Source: Motiliproteus sp965230735 (GTDB lineage Bacteria; Pseudomonadota; Gammaproteobacteria; Pseudomonadales; Balneatricaceae). From it: 64,000 nt of DNA. The first letter of the stretch is position 1. Each line of letters starts with the position of its first letter. Shown here in pieces: positions 42,277-51,448 of the stretch. Location: NCBI RefSeq assembly GCF_965230735.1, contig NZ_OZ246016.1, positions 2,418,001 through 2,482,000 on the forward strand, read 5' to 3'. Under the pieces are notes generated by a model. It did not search any database. It saw only the letters and a program-made list of their open reading frames with translations, and was not told where the DNA came from. A program made the translations under genes and the position numbers.

Positions 42277-43731
42277 ATGAAACTTATACAGATTCTGCTG
42301 CTTTTCTGCTTCACCGGTACAGTCGCCTGGGGCGGAAACGATCAGTTGGTATGGGATGAACAGGCGACCCGGGTCTTTGCCAGCAAAACGTTACGGATCA
42401 GATGGCAACAGGAACTGGGGGACTGGGTCGATGCGAACGGGGAGTACGGAGGCAGTAACGCTTGGGCCAGCCTTAAGGTTGCAGACCTGGACCGGCAGCA
42501 GTTTCTCAATTGGAACGTGACGGAGCTGGTGAAAAGCTGGCTCGATGATCCAAGTCGAAACCAGGGAATGCTGTTGAAAAATGCGCCCGGCGAGAAAGGG
42601 CGGACCATCTTTTTAAGTCGGGAAGGCGAGTCACTATACAGTCCGCTTTTGGTGTTGAGTTTGAACTCCGGTGAGGAAAAGATGGTTGAAACGTCGGCGG
42701 ATACCTATCTGAGCCGGGGAACACGTCAAGCCATGGGAGGTGACAAGTTTATTCGGGTTGGACCTTCCGAGCATGGTCTGCTGTATTTCCCCCTGCCGCA
42801 GACGCTGACCTCTGAACAACTGGCCAGGGCAGAGTTGTATATGTCGACCCACCCCAAGCAGTACGGGGACAACCGGGTCGAGGTTTACGATGTCGGTGTG
42901 CCCCGATCGGGAATAGTCGAGCAGGGATTGGCGGCTGCTTTTGTCAGGGACCAGGGGATTGAGCGACATCCGGATGTGGTCTACACGGATCGATTCAATG
43001 ATACGCCGGATAAGCCCTGGGTGGATGTTCGAGATCCGCTCGGTGTCGAGACCGTCGAAAGCGAGAATTCGACCGGTTTTGCACCCTTTGACGGTTCTGG
43101 ACTGTCGATCATGTTTTCACCTCGTGCCCATACCGCTATCAGCATGGCGCTCCGGTTGAAGACTCTGATGGGTGAAGAACCCGAGTCGATGTACTTTCGT
43201 TATTATCTACGTTTGGGGAATGACTGGAATTCAGATCGAGGCGGCGGTAAATTCCCGGGATTCAGTGGTACCTACGATCGTGCCGGCTGGGGCGGTCGAC
43301 GCCCTGACGGTTATAACGGCTGGTCGGCGCGGGGCATGTTCCTGAGTACGGTCGACAAAGGGCCGCATCGGGGCAAAACACCGATTGGCAACTATATCTA
43401 CCATGTGGACCATGCCAATGTGTATGGTGAGCAGCGTTCGTGGAGCAGCTTTGAAAGCCTGCTTGAGAAAGAACGTTGGTACAGCATCGAGCAGTTTATA
43501 AAGCTCAATAGCCCAGGGAACAACGATGGCGAGTTGAAAGCCTGGGTAGATGGTCGGCTGGTGATGTCATTGGACAATCTAAGGTTTCGGGATACCGAGG
43601 CACTAAAAGTCGAGAAAGTCTGGTTCGATTTCTACCATGGAGGTGGCTCTAGGCCGTCATCAGAGCAGCACCTGTTTATTGATAACCTGGTGGTTGCGAA
43701 ACGGTATATTGGTCCGGCAGGGAATAACTAA
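42277..43731 (+). CDS. Exported polysaccharide lyase family 14-like protein with DNRLRE-type module
   Basis: A 484-residue protein with a signal peptide (KLIQILLLFCFTGTVAWG). Residues about 25-130 resemble the DNRLRE/CBM96 module (FLNWNVTELVKSWLDDPS, QGMLLKNA). Residues about 240-480 look like the jelly-roll of PL14 and related lyases: YFRYYLRLGNDWNSDRGGG, KFPGFSGT, GWGGRRPDGYNGWSARGMF, YIYHVDH and WYSIEQFIKLN. Such enzymes cleave uronate-rich polysaccharides such as alginate or glucuronan. In a biosynthetic locus it probably trims or releases the polymer in the periplasm or outside. An AlgD-like dehydrogenase at 53657 fits a mannuronate-containing substrate (inference). The gene starts one codon after the PP-loop gene. 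Confidence 0.78.
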   Translation: MKLIQILLLFCFTGTVAWGGNDQLVWDEQATRVFASKTLRIRWQQELGDWVDANGEYGGSNAWASLKVADLDRQQFLNWNVTELVKSWLDDPSRNQGMLLKNAPGEKGRTIFLSREGESLYSPLLVLSLNSGEEKMVETSADTYLSRGTRQAMGGDKFIRVGPSEHGLLYFPLPQTLTSEQLARAELYMSTHPKQYGDNRVEVYDVGVPRSGIVEQGLAAAFVRDQGIERHPDVVYTDRFNDTPDKPWVDVRDPLGVETVESENSTGFAPFDGSGLSIMFSPRAHTAISMALRLKTLMGEEPESMYFRYYLRLGNDWNSDRGGGKFPGFSGTYDRAGWGGRRPDGYNGWSARGMFLSTVDKGPHRGKTPIGNYIYHVDHANVYGEQRSWSSFESLLEKERWYSIEQFIKLNSPGNNDGELKAWVDGRLVMSLDNLRFRDTEALKVEKVWFDFYHGGGSRPSSEQHLFIDNLVVAKRYIGPAGNN

Positions 43732-43754
43732 CGAGTTAGCGGAGACGGCTCTCA

Positions 43755-44318
43755 ATGCTGCAGAATTTGAATGACAAGTTTGGGACCCATCGTGGTCTGG
43801 TGAGACTTGTGTTGGACCATATCAAATGGCGTCTGGGACATTATCAGCCCTATCAGCAGGTGGACTGGACAGGGGTAAAACGTTTGGTGTTTGTCTGCCA
43901 AGGAAACATCTGCCGCTCCCCCTATGGCCATTTCCTGGCCGAAGCGGAACTTCCCGGACAGGTGGTTTCGATCGGTTATGCCACCACGACCGGGGCTCCT
44001 GCCAATGATTGCGCCCGCTTTGTCGCCAAAGCCCGCGGTACGGACCTGACGGATCATCGAGCCACCGACCTGAGTGACTTTGAGGTTCAGGATGGAGACC
44101 TGTTTCTGGTGATGGAAGATCGCCATATTCCCAAACTGACGCAAGCGTTACGGGGAAAACAGACCCAGATTACGCTGCTCGGCTTATGGGCTTCACCGGC
44201 TTATCCGTTAATTTATGATCCTCACCATCTCTCCGAGGGCTACTTTCACAGTTGCTACCGGGTGATTGAGAGTGCTGTCGCTGCCGTGGTTCAGCAGATC
44301 AAGCAGAGCCGGGCTTGA
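43755..44318 (+). CDS. Low-molecular-weight protein-tyrosine phosphatase-like protein (Wzb-like)
   Basis: A 187-residue cytoplasmic protein. The phosphatase P-loop C-x5-R is intact (VFVCQGNICRSPYGHF, Cys48 and Arg54), and the late aspartate lies in PLIYDPHHLSEGYF. It resembles Wzb/Etp enzymes that dephosphorylate the tyrosine autokinase controlling polysaccharide chain length. About 40 extra N-terminal residues precede the usual start of the fold. No tyrosine kinase gene is in the window; one may lie beyond the right edge. It ends the plus-strand run and overlaps the convergent ATP-grasp gene by 20 bases. Confidence 0.88.
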   Translation: MLQNLNDKFGTHRGLVRLVLDHIKWRLGHYQPYQQVDWTGVKRLVFVCQGNICRSPYGHFLAEAELPGQVVSIGYATTTGAPANDCARFVAKARGTDLTDHRATDLSDFEVQDGDLFLVMEDRHIPKLTQALRGKQTQITLLGLWASPAYPLIYDPHHLSEGYFHSCYRVIESAVAAVVQQIKQSRA

Positions 44319-45528
44319 GGCGCTTCAATATTTTTGCAGCCGCTTGGCGCATATCGCTCAGGAAAGGCTGTGGATCGGTCCACTCGAACACATAAAAACG
44401 GCAGCGGGGATCAAACCAACGACTGATGAAGAGCGCCAGCTCTTGAGTCTTGGAGAAGCGAGTGAAGGGGTCCGCAATCTGATCCGGCTGCAGCACAATT
44501 CTGGCGATGCGTTTTAATTCCGGAATCATATAGCGGCTCTTCAGATCGTATCGGGGATTGAAGGTCCGCGGCGATTGTCCATGACCGATCGCTTCGACCA
44601 GATTGGTCGCAAAACCGATATTTGAACCGCTTGCCAACGGAAAGCTACCCCAGAAGCGACCGTTGATCTCCATCAGCCAGTAGTCACCGCTGGATGGATC
44701 GTAGCGGTACTCGACCATAGCGACGCCATTCCAGTTCAGGGATTTCAACAGCTGGCGTGAACGCGCCATCGCTTGGGCGTGTTCGCTGGGCGGCAGTGCC
44801 TGGCACAGCGTCGAAGACCCACCCTCCGGGGGCCATTCGTTGATTCTCTCGTGCTGAAACTCAACCAGTGATTCACCATCACGACAAAGGAAAAACTGAC
44901 CCAGACCGTGGCCCGGACAATATTGTTGGATCAGCGGATAGTGTTGCAGTGGTTGGTAGCGCTGTAGTGCGCTCTTCAACTCCGAATAACTGCTGCAATA
45001 TTCCAGTTTCAGCAGACTGAGTCCCTGTTGCTGCAGCTGTTGCGCGACTAAATGAGGGTTGGACCACTTCAGAATGACCGGAAATTTCAGCTGTGGTTGA
45101 AGTTTGTCGAGCTGCTCCAGCTGTTGGAGCTGGATCGACATTGGGGTTTGGATGCCCACGCCGGCGGCTGCGTCCAGGGTGGTTTGCTTGTCGAGAACCT
45201 TATCCATCTGCGGCTGATCCGGATCGAGCAACTGCAAATGCTGACTTAGCCGTTGCCGGTGTCGGTTGATCAGGTTGATATCGGATTCGCCGATACTGAG
45301 CAGAAAGGTCTTGTCGTCGGGACGTGCTTGGGCGATGTCGACCAACTGGTTGATCAGTTCTTCGGGCTGGCGTTTCCTGACGTGGGCTTCGGAACAGTAT
45401 TTGGACATCAGTCCAAGAGAGCGTAGATGGCTTCCGATGCCGACAACTTCATAGCCGTTTCTTCCCAGATCACGGATGACACCTAACCCAATCGGGGAGT
45501 CGGTCCCCAGCACGATAACCCTGTCCAT
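44299..45528 (-). CDS. ATP-grasp carboxylate-amine ligase-like protein
   Basis: A 409-residue cytoplasmic protein. The N-terminal domain begins VIVLGTDSPIGLGVIRDLGRNGYEVVGIG (in two parts), as in a pre-ATP-grasp domain. The central ATP-grasp part has FPVILKWSNP, PLIQQYCPGHGLGQFF and the metal-binding MVEYRYD and LMEINGRFWGS. ATP-grasp ligases form an acyl phosphate and join it to an amine or other nucleophile. In polysaccharide loci such proteins may attach amino acids or other acids to sugars. It is the last gene of the minus-strand run, nine bases after the deacetylase-like gene. Confidence 0.85.
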   Translation of the reverse strand: MDRVIVLGTDSPIGLGVIRDLGRNGYEVVGIGSHLRSLGLMSKYCSEAHVRKRQPEELINQLVDIAQARPDDKTFLLSIGESDINLINRHRQRLSQHLQLLDPDQPQMDKVLDKQTTLDAAAGVGIQTPMSIQLQQLEQLDKLQPQLKFPVILKWSNPHLVAQQLQQQGLSLLKLEYCSSYSELKSALQRYQPLQHYPLIQQYCPGHGLGQFFLCRDGESLVEFQHERINEWPPEGGSSTLCQALPPSEHAQAMARSRQLLKSLNWNGVAMVEYRYDPSSGDYWLMEINGRFWGSFPLASGSNIGFATNLVEAIGHGQSPRTFNPRYDLKSRYMIPELKRIARIVLQPDQIADPFTRFSKTQELALFISRWFDPRCRFYVFEWTDPQPFLSDMRQAAAKILKRLKPGSA

Positions 45529-45537
45529 TGATGCGTC

Positions 45538-46533
45538 CTAGCGGAAATGATCGGTGTAGTAGTTCTGCGCGGTACGGTGCAGCATCGCCAGGTAACTGCC
45601 ACTCAATGTTGAATCCGATAGCGTCGGTGAGGGCGGTCGCAGCGGATCGAGCTCGCCGAAGGTGGTGACATTGAACCGGTCTCGGTTGGATGCAAGAAAG
45701 TCGCAGAGCTCGGTTAGCCGCTGCTGATTAACCGGGTTGGGGCGCATATTATCGAAGCGGTAGGAATCCCTATTGATAAACTCAAACGGGTGAGTGATCA
45801 GGCAGAGCATCTCGAAGCCCTTCTGGTGGGCCTGCTCGATTACACTGATCAGTTCCGCACTGGAGCAAGCGGTGAGTGCCAGCGGTCGTAGCACCTTGCT
45901 GCCTTTGACACTGAAACTGTTGAACGCGCTTAACGGGACTTCCAGTACGCCTTCGATCTGTTGATAGCCGTACAGGTGGTGTAACCCGGTATCTGCCGGC
46001 GGGCAGGTGGGAACCGAGATGTTGGATGACGCTTTGATGCCAACCCGCTTCAGGGCTTGGAAGGTGTCACGACCGGCGGAGAAATTTCCGGTGCGCACGG
46101 CCACCGGCGAACCCAGGCTCCAGGCCTCGAAACGTTCGATCGCTTCGGCAAATATTGCCTCCAACTCGTCGACACTCCGTCCGGTGCTGTGATCATCCGG
46201 TTCGGTTTTTACCACCTTGCCATCGGTAAAGTTTCGCCAGCAAGGGTGTACATGTAGCTGCAGATCCTGATTGGCCTCAAGAATCTGTTCTGCACGTAGG
46301 CGCATCGGTTCGTGGCCGAAATAGCGGCTCTGCAGGGTCTCGGTGAAAAAAGTGGCACGTAAGCCCGACTGTTGCAGGGTCTGTAACAGAAAACCCAACG
46401 CCTGACTGCGCCCTTGTACCAGCCCATCTACCGGTTCGGATAGCAGCGGTTGAAAGCGCTCCGGATTTGAAAAGCAGCCGGCGATAGAGGCTTCGGTATC
46501 GACGGTCAGGTAAACATCCATGCAGTGGCTCAT
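45538..46533 (-). CDS. Polysaccharide deacetylase-like protein (divergent NodB fold)
   Basis: A 331-residue protein. The N-terminus MDVYLTVDTEAS has the first metal aspartate region of the deacetylase fold, GLRATFFTETL follows, and QLHVHPCWR could supply histidines. The classical TFDDG and H-x3-H motifs are not intact, so catalytic competence is uncertain. The C-terminal part has CLITHPFEFINRDSYRF and NVTTFGELD, as in related deacetylase-like proteins in EPS loci. The ATG overlaps the stop of the acyltransferase gene (TGATG). Confidence 0.75.
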   Translation of the reverse strand: MSHCMDVYLTVDTEASIAGCFSNPERFQPLLSEPVDGLVQGRSQALGFLLQTLQQSGLRATFFTETLQSRYFGHEPMRLRAEQILEANQDLQLHVHPCWRNFTDGKVVKTEPDDHSTGRSVDELEAIFAEAIERFEAWSLGSPVAVRTGNFSAGRDTFQALKRVGIKASSNISVPTCPPADTGLHHLYGYQQIEGVLEVPLSAFNSFSVKGSKVLRPLALTACSSAELISVIEQAHQKGFEMLCLITHPFEFINRDSYRFDNMRPNPVNQQRLTELCDFLASNRDRFNVTTFGELDPLRPPSPTLSDSTLSGSYLAMLHRTAQNYYTDHFR

Positions 46534-47642
46534 CAGTTTGGCTCCACCCGGCTGGGCTTGGCTTTGATCGTCCCGGAGAGGCTGTTCAGGCGCTGGTGTA
46601 CGGATCGGAAGAAGCGCCGGTACAGATACTTGGTGTTCTCGATTTTACTGCCGATCGCTACGATCAGGATAAAGGTGATCCCGCTAACCAGCAGATGGTG
46701 GAGTTTCGGATCGAGGCTGTACTCTGCCAATACCGCATCAAAAAAGTTCAGCAACGGCTGATGCATCAGATAAAGCGCGAAGGTCAGGTTGGCAAACGTA
46801 CGGATAAAGTGAGTGACGCGATTCTCGTTGATCTCGATATTCGCCGCCAGGACCCGGGCTGATGCGAAATTTAATGAGATGATCAGGGCCAGCAGGTAGT
46901 CGGAAATCACATAGCGGGAGAAGGCCAGCTCCCGGAAATACTCTTTGCCAAGCCAGCTTTCGAGCAGATTCCAGCCGGCGTACGAGGTTCCATTGGCGAC
47001 AAACAGATAGAAACCGATCAACGAGCAGCCGAACAACAGGGTATTGAGCCAGGTGGGTAAGGAGGCCAGTGGGTTACGGTTATAGATCCAGACGCCGATC
47101 CACCAGAAAGGAGCCAGCAGAACGATCTTGGGGCCAAGCAGCAGGGCGATCAGCGTGAGCAATAACAGTGGCCGTTTGAAATAGAAGGCGGCGGCAAAGC
47201 TGATGTAGTACCAGACCTCATAGTTGATCGACCAGTAGGGGACATTGCTGAATGACTGGATCGAGATAAACCAGATCTCGTTGGTAAACAGCAGACTGGA
47301 TAGGAAGCGGAGCCAGGGCAGGTCAAAGAAGTCACCGTAAGCGGCCGGATTGATGGCCGCCCCGCTCATGTCCAGTAATAGGGTCAGGCAGAGTGCCGGG
47401 ATGGCAACGGAATAGATTCTTGAGGCGCGGTTGATGACAAAGTCCGACAGTTTCTTTTCTTTGGTATCGAAGCAATAGGCGATGATGAAACCCGACATCA
47501 CAAAGAAAATAACCACGGCCTCGTGGCCCAGCTTAAAGACGAGGCTTTCATAGCCGTAGATATTGCGTGAATGGTAAAGGAATACCAAAAAGGCGGCGCT
47601 GAAACGCACGATATCCAGATAGAGCGAGAAGCTATTTGGCAT
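46533..47642 (-). CDS. Acyltransferase family 3 membrane protein
   Basis: A 369-residue protein with about ten membrane helices. YLDIVRFSAAFLVFLYHS, VVIFFVMSGFIIAYCFD and NRASRIYSVAIPAL give the family signature, and a late FANLTFALYLMHQPLL helix is typical. It should O-acylate the exported glycan or a precursor. It starts in the stop codon of the CapK-like ligase gene and ends in the start of the deacetylase-like gene, so these three are tightly coupled. Confidence 0.88.
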   Translation of the reverse strand: MPNSFSLYLDIVRFSAAFLVFLYHSRNIYGYESLVFKLGHEAVVIFFVMSGFIIAYCFDTKEKKLSDFVINRASRIYSVAIPALCLTLLLDMSGAAINPAAYGDFFDLPWLRFLSSLLFTNEIWFISIQSFSNVPYWSINYEVWYYISFAAAFYFKRPLLLLTLIALLLGPKIVLLAPFWWIGVWIYNRNPLASLPTWLNTLLFGCSLIGFYLFVANGTSYAGWNLLESWLGKEYFRELAFSRYVISDYLLALIISLNFASARVLAANIEINENRVTHFIRTFANLTFALYLMHQPLLNFFDAVLAEYSLDPKLHHLLVSGITFILIVAIGSKIENTKYLYRRFFRSVHQRLNSLSGTIKAKPSRVEPN

Positions 47643-49057
47643 CAGACGGTACTTTCACTGGCATGGGTGGCTGGTTCGGGAACCTTGGGAGCCGGTGTGC
47701 GACGATCCTCGACATAACGGAATTTACCGTTGCTGCCCGTTTCGAATTGCTCCACCTCGCTGATCCGGATCTTCATATCACTCCCCAGACGCTGTTGCAT
47801 GGCCTTGGAAATGGTCTCCAACGCCGCTTGACTGAATTGGCTGTTGGTCCGGATCTGCACTTCGGTCATGTCGTCCTGGTGTTGAATGATCTTGAACTGC
47901 TCAATGCCGTTGATCTCCCGCAGAATATAGATCAGGGCTAAGGCATGGACCTTGGCACCATCGGTGGCACAGATAAAATCGGTCGACCTCCCCTTGACCT
48001 CTTTCAGGACTGGCAGACCACGGCCACAGCTGCAAGGTTGGTCGGATAAGGTGCCCATATCGCCGGTTCGATAGCGAACGAACGGGAAACCCCTGGTGGC
48101 CAGGTGGGTCACGACGATCTCACCCTCCTGACCCGGCGGGCATGGCGATCCCTGCTCATCCAGGATCTCTACCACGATATGTTCGCTGCTGATATGCAAC
48201 GAACCCTGGGGGCACTGGTGGGCGATAAAGCCGGCATCCCGGGCCCCATAGCCGTTGGCGACAGGGGCTCCGAATAGCCGTTCGATCTGTTCCCGCTGGT
48301 GTTGGTAGAGCATCTCAGAGGTTGTGAATACGACTTTGACGCCGAGCTGACTCAACGGAATCTGCTGCTGTTCGGCAGCAAGAGCAAGCTGGGAAATGAC
48401 CGACGGGTAGCCGAACACCATCTTGGGGCGCAAGCGCACCAGTTGCTCCAGATAGGCGCGAATTCGTTCCGGCCTGAGATCGAAGGCCGGGATCAGATAG
48501 GAGCGGAAGAGCCTGTCGCGCCACTGTTTGATCCGGTCCTGTTTACCCAATTCGATCGGCGAACCCCAGATAACGGCTTCGGTATCCCCGATATCAACAT
48601 CCCACCAGCGCGTTGCCCGCCACTTCGCCGCGACATCGTGACTGACCCGATCCATACCCATATAAAAGATCAAGGGTTCACCACTGGACCCCCCGGTGTT
48701 GTATTTGATGCGCTTGCCATCGATATCGCACAGCAACTGCTGCTGGTGCGCCCGGATTTCGGTTTTGGTCAGTAATGGCAGCTTTGCCAGATCGGCCACT
48801 GTTCGGAAGCTGTCTCGGTCCAGCCCCCGTTCGGCCAGTAGGGCGGAGTAGTAGGGGTTATGTTGCTGCAGATGTTCGATGAACTGGCGCAGGTTTTGGT
48901 TCTGCAGTTGCTGCAGCTGTTCGGGCGCAAGCCACTGACTCTGTTCCAATGCTTCCAGCAACGGGGTGCTGTGATGCTGCTTGAGCCGTTCGTGCAGCGG
49001 AAACAGCAGGCGCGAAGCCAGGCGGGTATACCAGGAGCGACTGGGTGAGGGGTTCAT
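47642..49057 (-). CDS. CapK/PaaK-like AMP-dependent ligase
   Basis: A 471-residue adenylate-forming protein of the phenylacetate-CoA ligase/CapK group. Key segments are IKYNTGGSSGEPLIFYMG (ATP loop), VFTTSEMLYQHQREQIE, NGYGARDAGFIAHQC, YRTGDMGTLSDQPCSCGRGLPVLKEVKGRS and the C-terminal lysine region. CapK-like proteins occur in many capsule and EPS loci, presumably activating an acid for attachment to a sugar. The cysteines around SCGRGL are typical of the group. The start overlaps the O-antigen-ligase-like gene by four bases and the stop overlaps the acyltransferase gene. Confidence 0.88.
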   Translation of the reverse strand: MNPSPSRSWYTRLASRLLFPLHERLKQHHSTPLLEALEQSQWLAPEQLQQLQNQNLRQFIEHLQQHNPYYSALLAERGLDRDSFRTVADLAKLPLLTKTEIRAHQQQLLCDIDGKRIKYNTGGSSGEPLIFYMGMDRVSHDVAAKWRATRWWDVDIGDTEAVIWGSPIELGKQDRIKQWRDRLFRSYLIPAFDLRPERIRAYLEQLVRLRPKMVFGYPSVISQLALAAEQQQIPLSQLGVKVVFTTSEMLYQHQREQIERLFGAPVANGYGARDAGFIAHQCPQGSLHISSEHIVVEILDEQGSPCPPGQEGEIVVTHLATRGFPFVRYRTGDMGTLSDQPCSCGRGLPVLKEVKGRSTDFICATDGAKVHALALIYILREINGIEQFKIIQHQDDMTEVQIRTNSQFSQAALETISKAMQQRLGSDMKIRISEVEQFETGSNGKFRYVEDRRTPAPKVPEPATHASESTV

Positions 49058-50376
49058 GCACGATGCTCCATATTCTGATTCGAATCCCTTAATGCCTGTT
49101 GCTGGGGCCGTTGTATAAAACTAGTCGATTTTGGCTCCGTGCGTACCTTAACCAATTGCTCAACCGCCACCAGGGTGATGATGATGTGGTAGGGCAGGTC
49201 AAAATAAGCCAGCCCCAAGAAGGTGCCGCCGGTGGCGAAAGCGATCAGGCTACATTGGAGCATACGGGCCAGATTGCCGGCCCACTGCAGATCCTCGTGC
49301 AGCTTGGATTGCTTGATGATTCGACTGGCCGTGCGCCAGGACAACAGGCCCAATAGCAGGAACAGGGCCAAGCCGATGAATCCGTGCTGTCCCAATATCT
49401 GGAAATAGATACTGTGGGAATCATGGAAATCGAGTGGATCAGGTGCGTAGAGGATGAAATTCTGTCGATTGGTGGCGTGGAAACCGCCACCGAACACATT
49501 ATCTTTGGCCAGGTTGAAGGCCATCTGCCAGGCATTCAGCCGGCCCTGTACCGAGCCGTCGTAATCTTCAACCTTGTCCTCCAGAATCGTATCCATGCGG
49601 TCGTACCAGGACTGCGGCATCAGCGACAGCGCGACCGGGATAAAGATCGCGAAGACGATGGAGATCTGGAGCTTTTTCTGGCTCTTGAGCCATAGGAAGA
49701 CACCCACCGCCGTCGCGGCTACCAGCGCCCCCCGGGACTGGGTACCGAGGGTCGATATGGTCGACAGAGCGATGGTGGCCATCAAGCCATAGCGGATCCA
49801 GCGATTTTGGGTCTGGCTCATCAGATAGAACAGAACCGGGACGATCACCAGCAGGGTCAGTCCCAGCTCGTTGTTGCCGGAAAAGAAACCGCCGGGTGGC
49901 CCCCAGACCGTTCCGCCGCCGCCGGTCTGAATGGTAAAAATCCCCCCCTTGAATCCAAAGAAGCCGATACTCAGGGCCACCACCCAGAGCGCCTGCTCGA
50001 TCCGTTCACGGGTGGTCAACATCGCTAGAATAATCAGCGTGATCAGCTGGATCTTCATCACCTTTTCGAACCGGATCATCTTCAGTTCGGATGGCGGCGC
50101 AACCAGCGTGGTGACGCACATCCACAGAAGAAACAGCACCAGTGTGACGGTAACCGGGGTCCAGGGGACTTTCTTGGGTTCCTTGCTGAACAGGTAGGCC
50201 GTCAGTAAACAGACTGCTATCAACAGGGCCGCGGGCAGAGTTTGGGCGAAGCCCCAGCCGAGGCGATGCGGCACCATATAACTGATCCAGCACCACATCA
50301 GAGCACCGATAAAGGGCCGTTTGAAGATAAACGGGATGGAGCCGAAGATGATGGCTGCTACCAGTAAATCGCGCAT
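49054..50376 (-). CDS. O-antigen-ligase-like protein, exosortase A-associated (TIGR03097 type)
   Basis: A 440-residue inner-membrane protein with about ten helices. The start is the ATG at 50376, one base after the stop of the upstream glycosyltransferase gene; the frame to 50460 only extends into that gene. The N-terminus RDLLVAAIIFGSIPFIFKRPF is typical of the exosortase A-linked subgroup. A Wzy_C-type periplasmic loop contains TLGTQSRGALVA, SVQGRLNAWQMAFNLA and DSHSIYFQILGQHGFIGLALF. It is proposed to ligate or polymerise the repeat unit, possibly onto protein. It is the only polymerase/ligase candidate seen in the window. Confidence 0.9.
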   Translation of the reverse strand: MRDLLVAAIIFGSIPFIFKRPFIGALMWCWISYMVPHRLGWGFAQTLPAALLIAVCLLTAYLFSKEPKKVPWTPVTVTLVLFLLWMCVTTLVAPPSELKMIRFEKVMKIQLITLIILAMLTTRERIEQALWVVALSIGFFGFKGGIFTIQTGGGGTVWGPPGGFFSGNNELGLTLLVIVPVLFYLMSQTQNRWIRYGLMATIALSTISTLGTQSRGALVAATAVGVFLWLKSQKKLQISIVFAIFIPVALSLMPQSWYDRMDTILEDKVEDYDGSVQGRLNAWQMAFNLAKDNVFGGGFHATNRQNFILYAPDPLDFHDSHSIYFQILGQHGFIGLALFLLLGLLSWRTASRIIKQSKLHEDLQWAGNLARMLQCSLIAFATGGTFLGLAYFDLPYHIIITLVAVEQLVKVRTEPKSTSFIQRPQQQALRDSNQNMEHRA

Positions 50377-50377
50377 C

Positions 50378-51448
50378 TCAGCAGGCCTCCCGCATCTGGT
50401 TATAGCACTGTTCCCAGCGTGGAAGGACGGTGCCGGGGTGGTAGTTGCCGACTTGCTCACGGGCGTTGCGGCTGAGTTTTTCCACCAGTGCCGGACTCTG
50501 GATCAACTGATCGACAGCATTTGCCAGGGCTTCTGAATCGCGTGGGCTAACCAACAGTGCGGTATGTTGGTCTTCCACCATAAATGGAATACCGCCGACG
50601 TTGGTGGTGATGACGGGTACACCGCAGGCCATCGCTTCGAGCAGCGAGTTGGGCATGTTATCGGCGGTGGTCGGATTCAGCAGAATATCGGCTTCGGCAT
50701 AGAGGTCGGCGATCTGCTGGCGCTCCAGTCGTCCACTGAATCGGACCCGTTCGCTAAGGCCAAGATCGTTGACGAGCTGTTCAAGCGCCGGACGGTCCGG
50801 CCCGTCACCGGCGAGGGTCATGCGGCTGTCGGGGTAGATCTGTGAGAGTTTGGCCAAGGCTTCGATGGCATAGCGATTGCCGTAGAGTGCCTCCAAGTTA
50901 CGGGTGACTACCAGATGCGGTGCCTTGCCGATAGGCTGGGGCTCGCGATATCGAAACAATTCCAGGTTGACGATGTTGGGGACAATCTCTGCTTCGATCG
51001 CATAGTTGCCGAACACCTGCTGCAGAAAACCACTCGGGACCACAAGGCGTTGTACCCGCTTCATGCTGAAGCGCACCCGAGAGGCGGCGGTCTGCAGGAA
51101 ATCATTGGCCAGCCCACCCCGGTAATTCACCACGCAGGGAACGCCGAACAGATGGGCAATATGAATGGCCGGAGCACAGAACAGGTACCAGGCCCATCCG
51201 GAGTTGGCCATCAAATGCACCACATCGTGCTTGCGCAGATCGATCATCAGTCGGAACAGGTAGGGCAGCAATCGAAACAGGGCGCGAAGAACCGGTATTT
51301 TGCCGGCGATGGCAGGTCGGTAGGGAGCATTGACACTGATCAGCGTGACCTGATGGCCACGCTGCTGCAACAGCTGCTGCAGCTGCAATGTTTGCATTGC
51401 CATGCCGCCGTTGGGTGGCGGTGTGGGGCCGACCAGGGCAATCTTCAT
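50378..51448 (-). CDS. Glycosyltransferase family 4
   Basis: A 356-residue GT-B glycosyltransferase. The ATG at 51448 is chosen because MKIALVGPTPPPNGG is the conserved N-terminus and it overlaps the upstream stop (ATGA). The C-terminal donor domain has LVVTRNLEALYGNRYAIEA, MTLAGDGPDRPALEQL, VRFSGRLERQQIADLYAEAD and NMPNSLLEAMACGVPVITTNVGG. It works in the cytoplasm on lipid-linked intermediates. It lies between the Daro_2409-type glycosyltransferase gene and the ligase-like gene. Confidence 0.92.
   Translation of the reverse strand: MKIALVGPTPPPNGGMAMQTLQLQQLLQQRGHQVTLISVNAPYRPAIAGKIPVLRALFRLLPYLFRLMIDLRKHDVVHLMANSGWAWYLFCAPAIHIAHLFGVPCVVNYRGGLANDFLQTAASRVRFSMKRVQRLVVPSGFLQQVFGNYAIEAEIVPNIVNLELFRYREPQPIGKAPHLVVTRNLEALYGNRYAIEALAKLSQIYPDSRMTLAGDGPDRPALEQLVNDLGLSERVRFSGRLERQQIADLYAEADILLNPTTADNMPNSLLEAMACGVPVITTNVGGIPFMVEDQHTALLVSPRDSEALANAVDQLIQSPALVEKLSRNAREQVGNYHPGTVLPRWEQCYNQMREAC

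Noticed and set aside
50377..50460. N-terminal extension of the ligase-like protein
   Set aside because: It lies inside the upstream glycosyltransferase gene; the ATG directly after that stop begins the conserved hydrophobic N-terminus.
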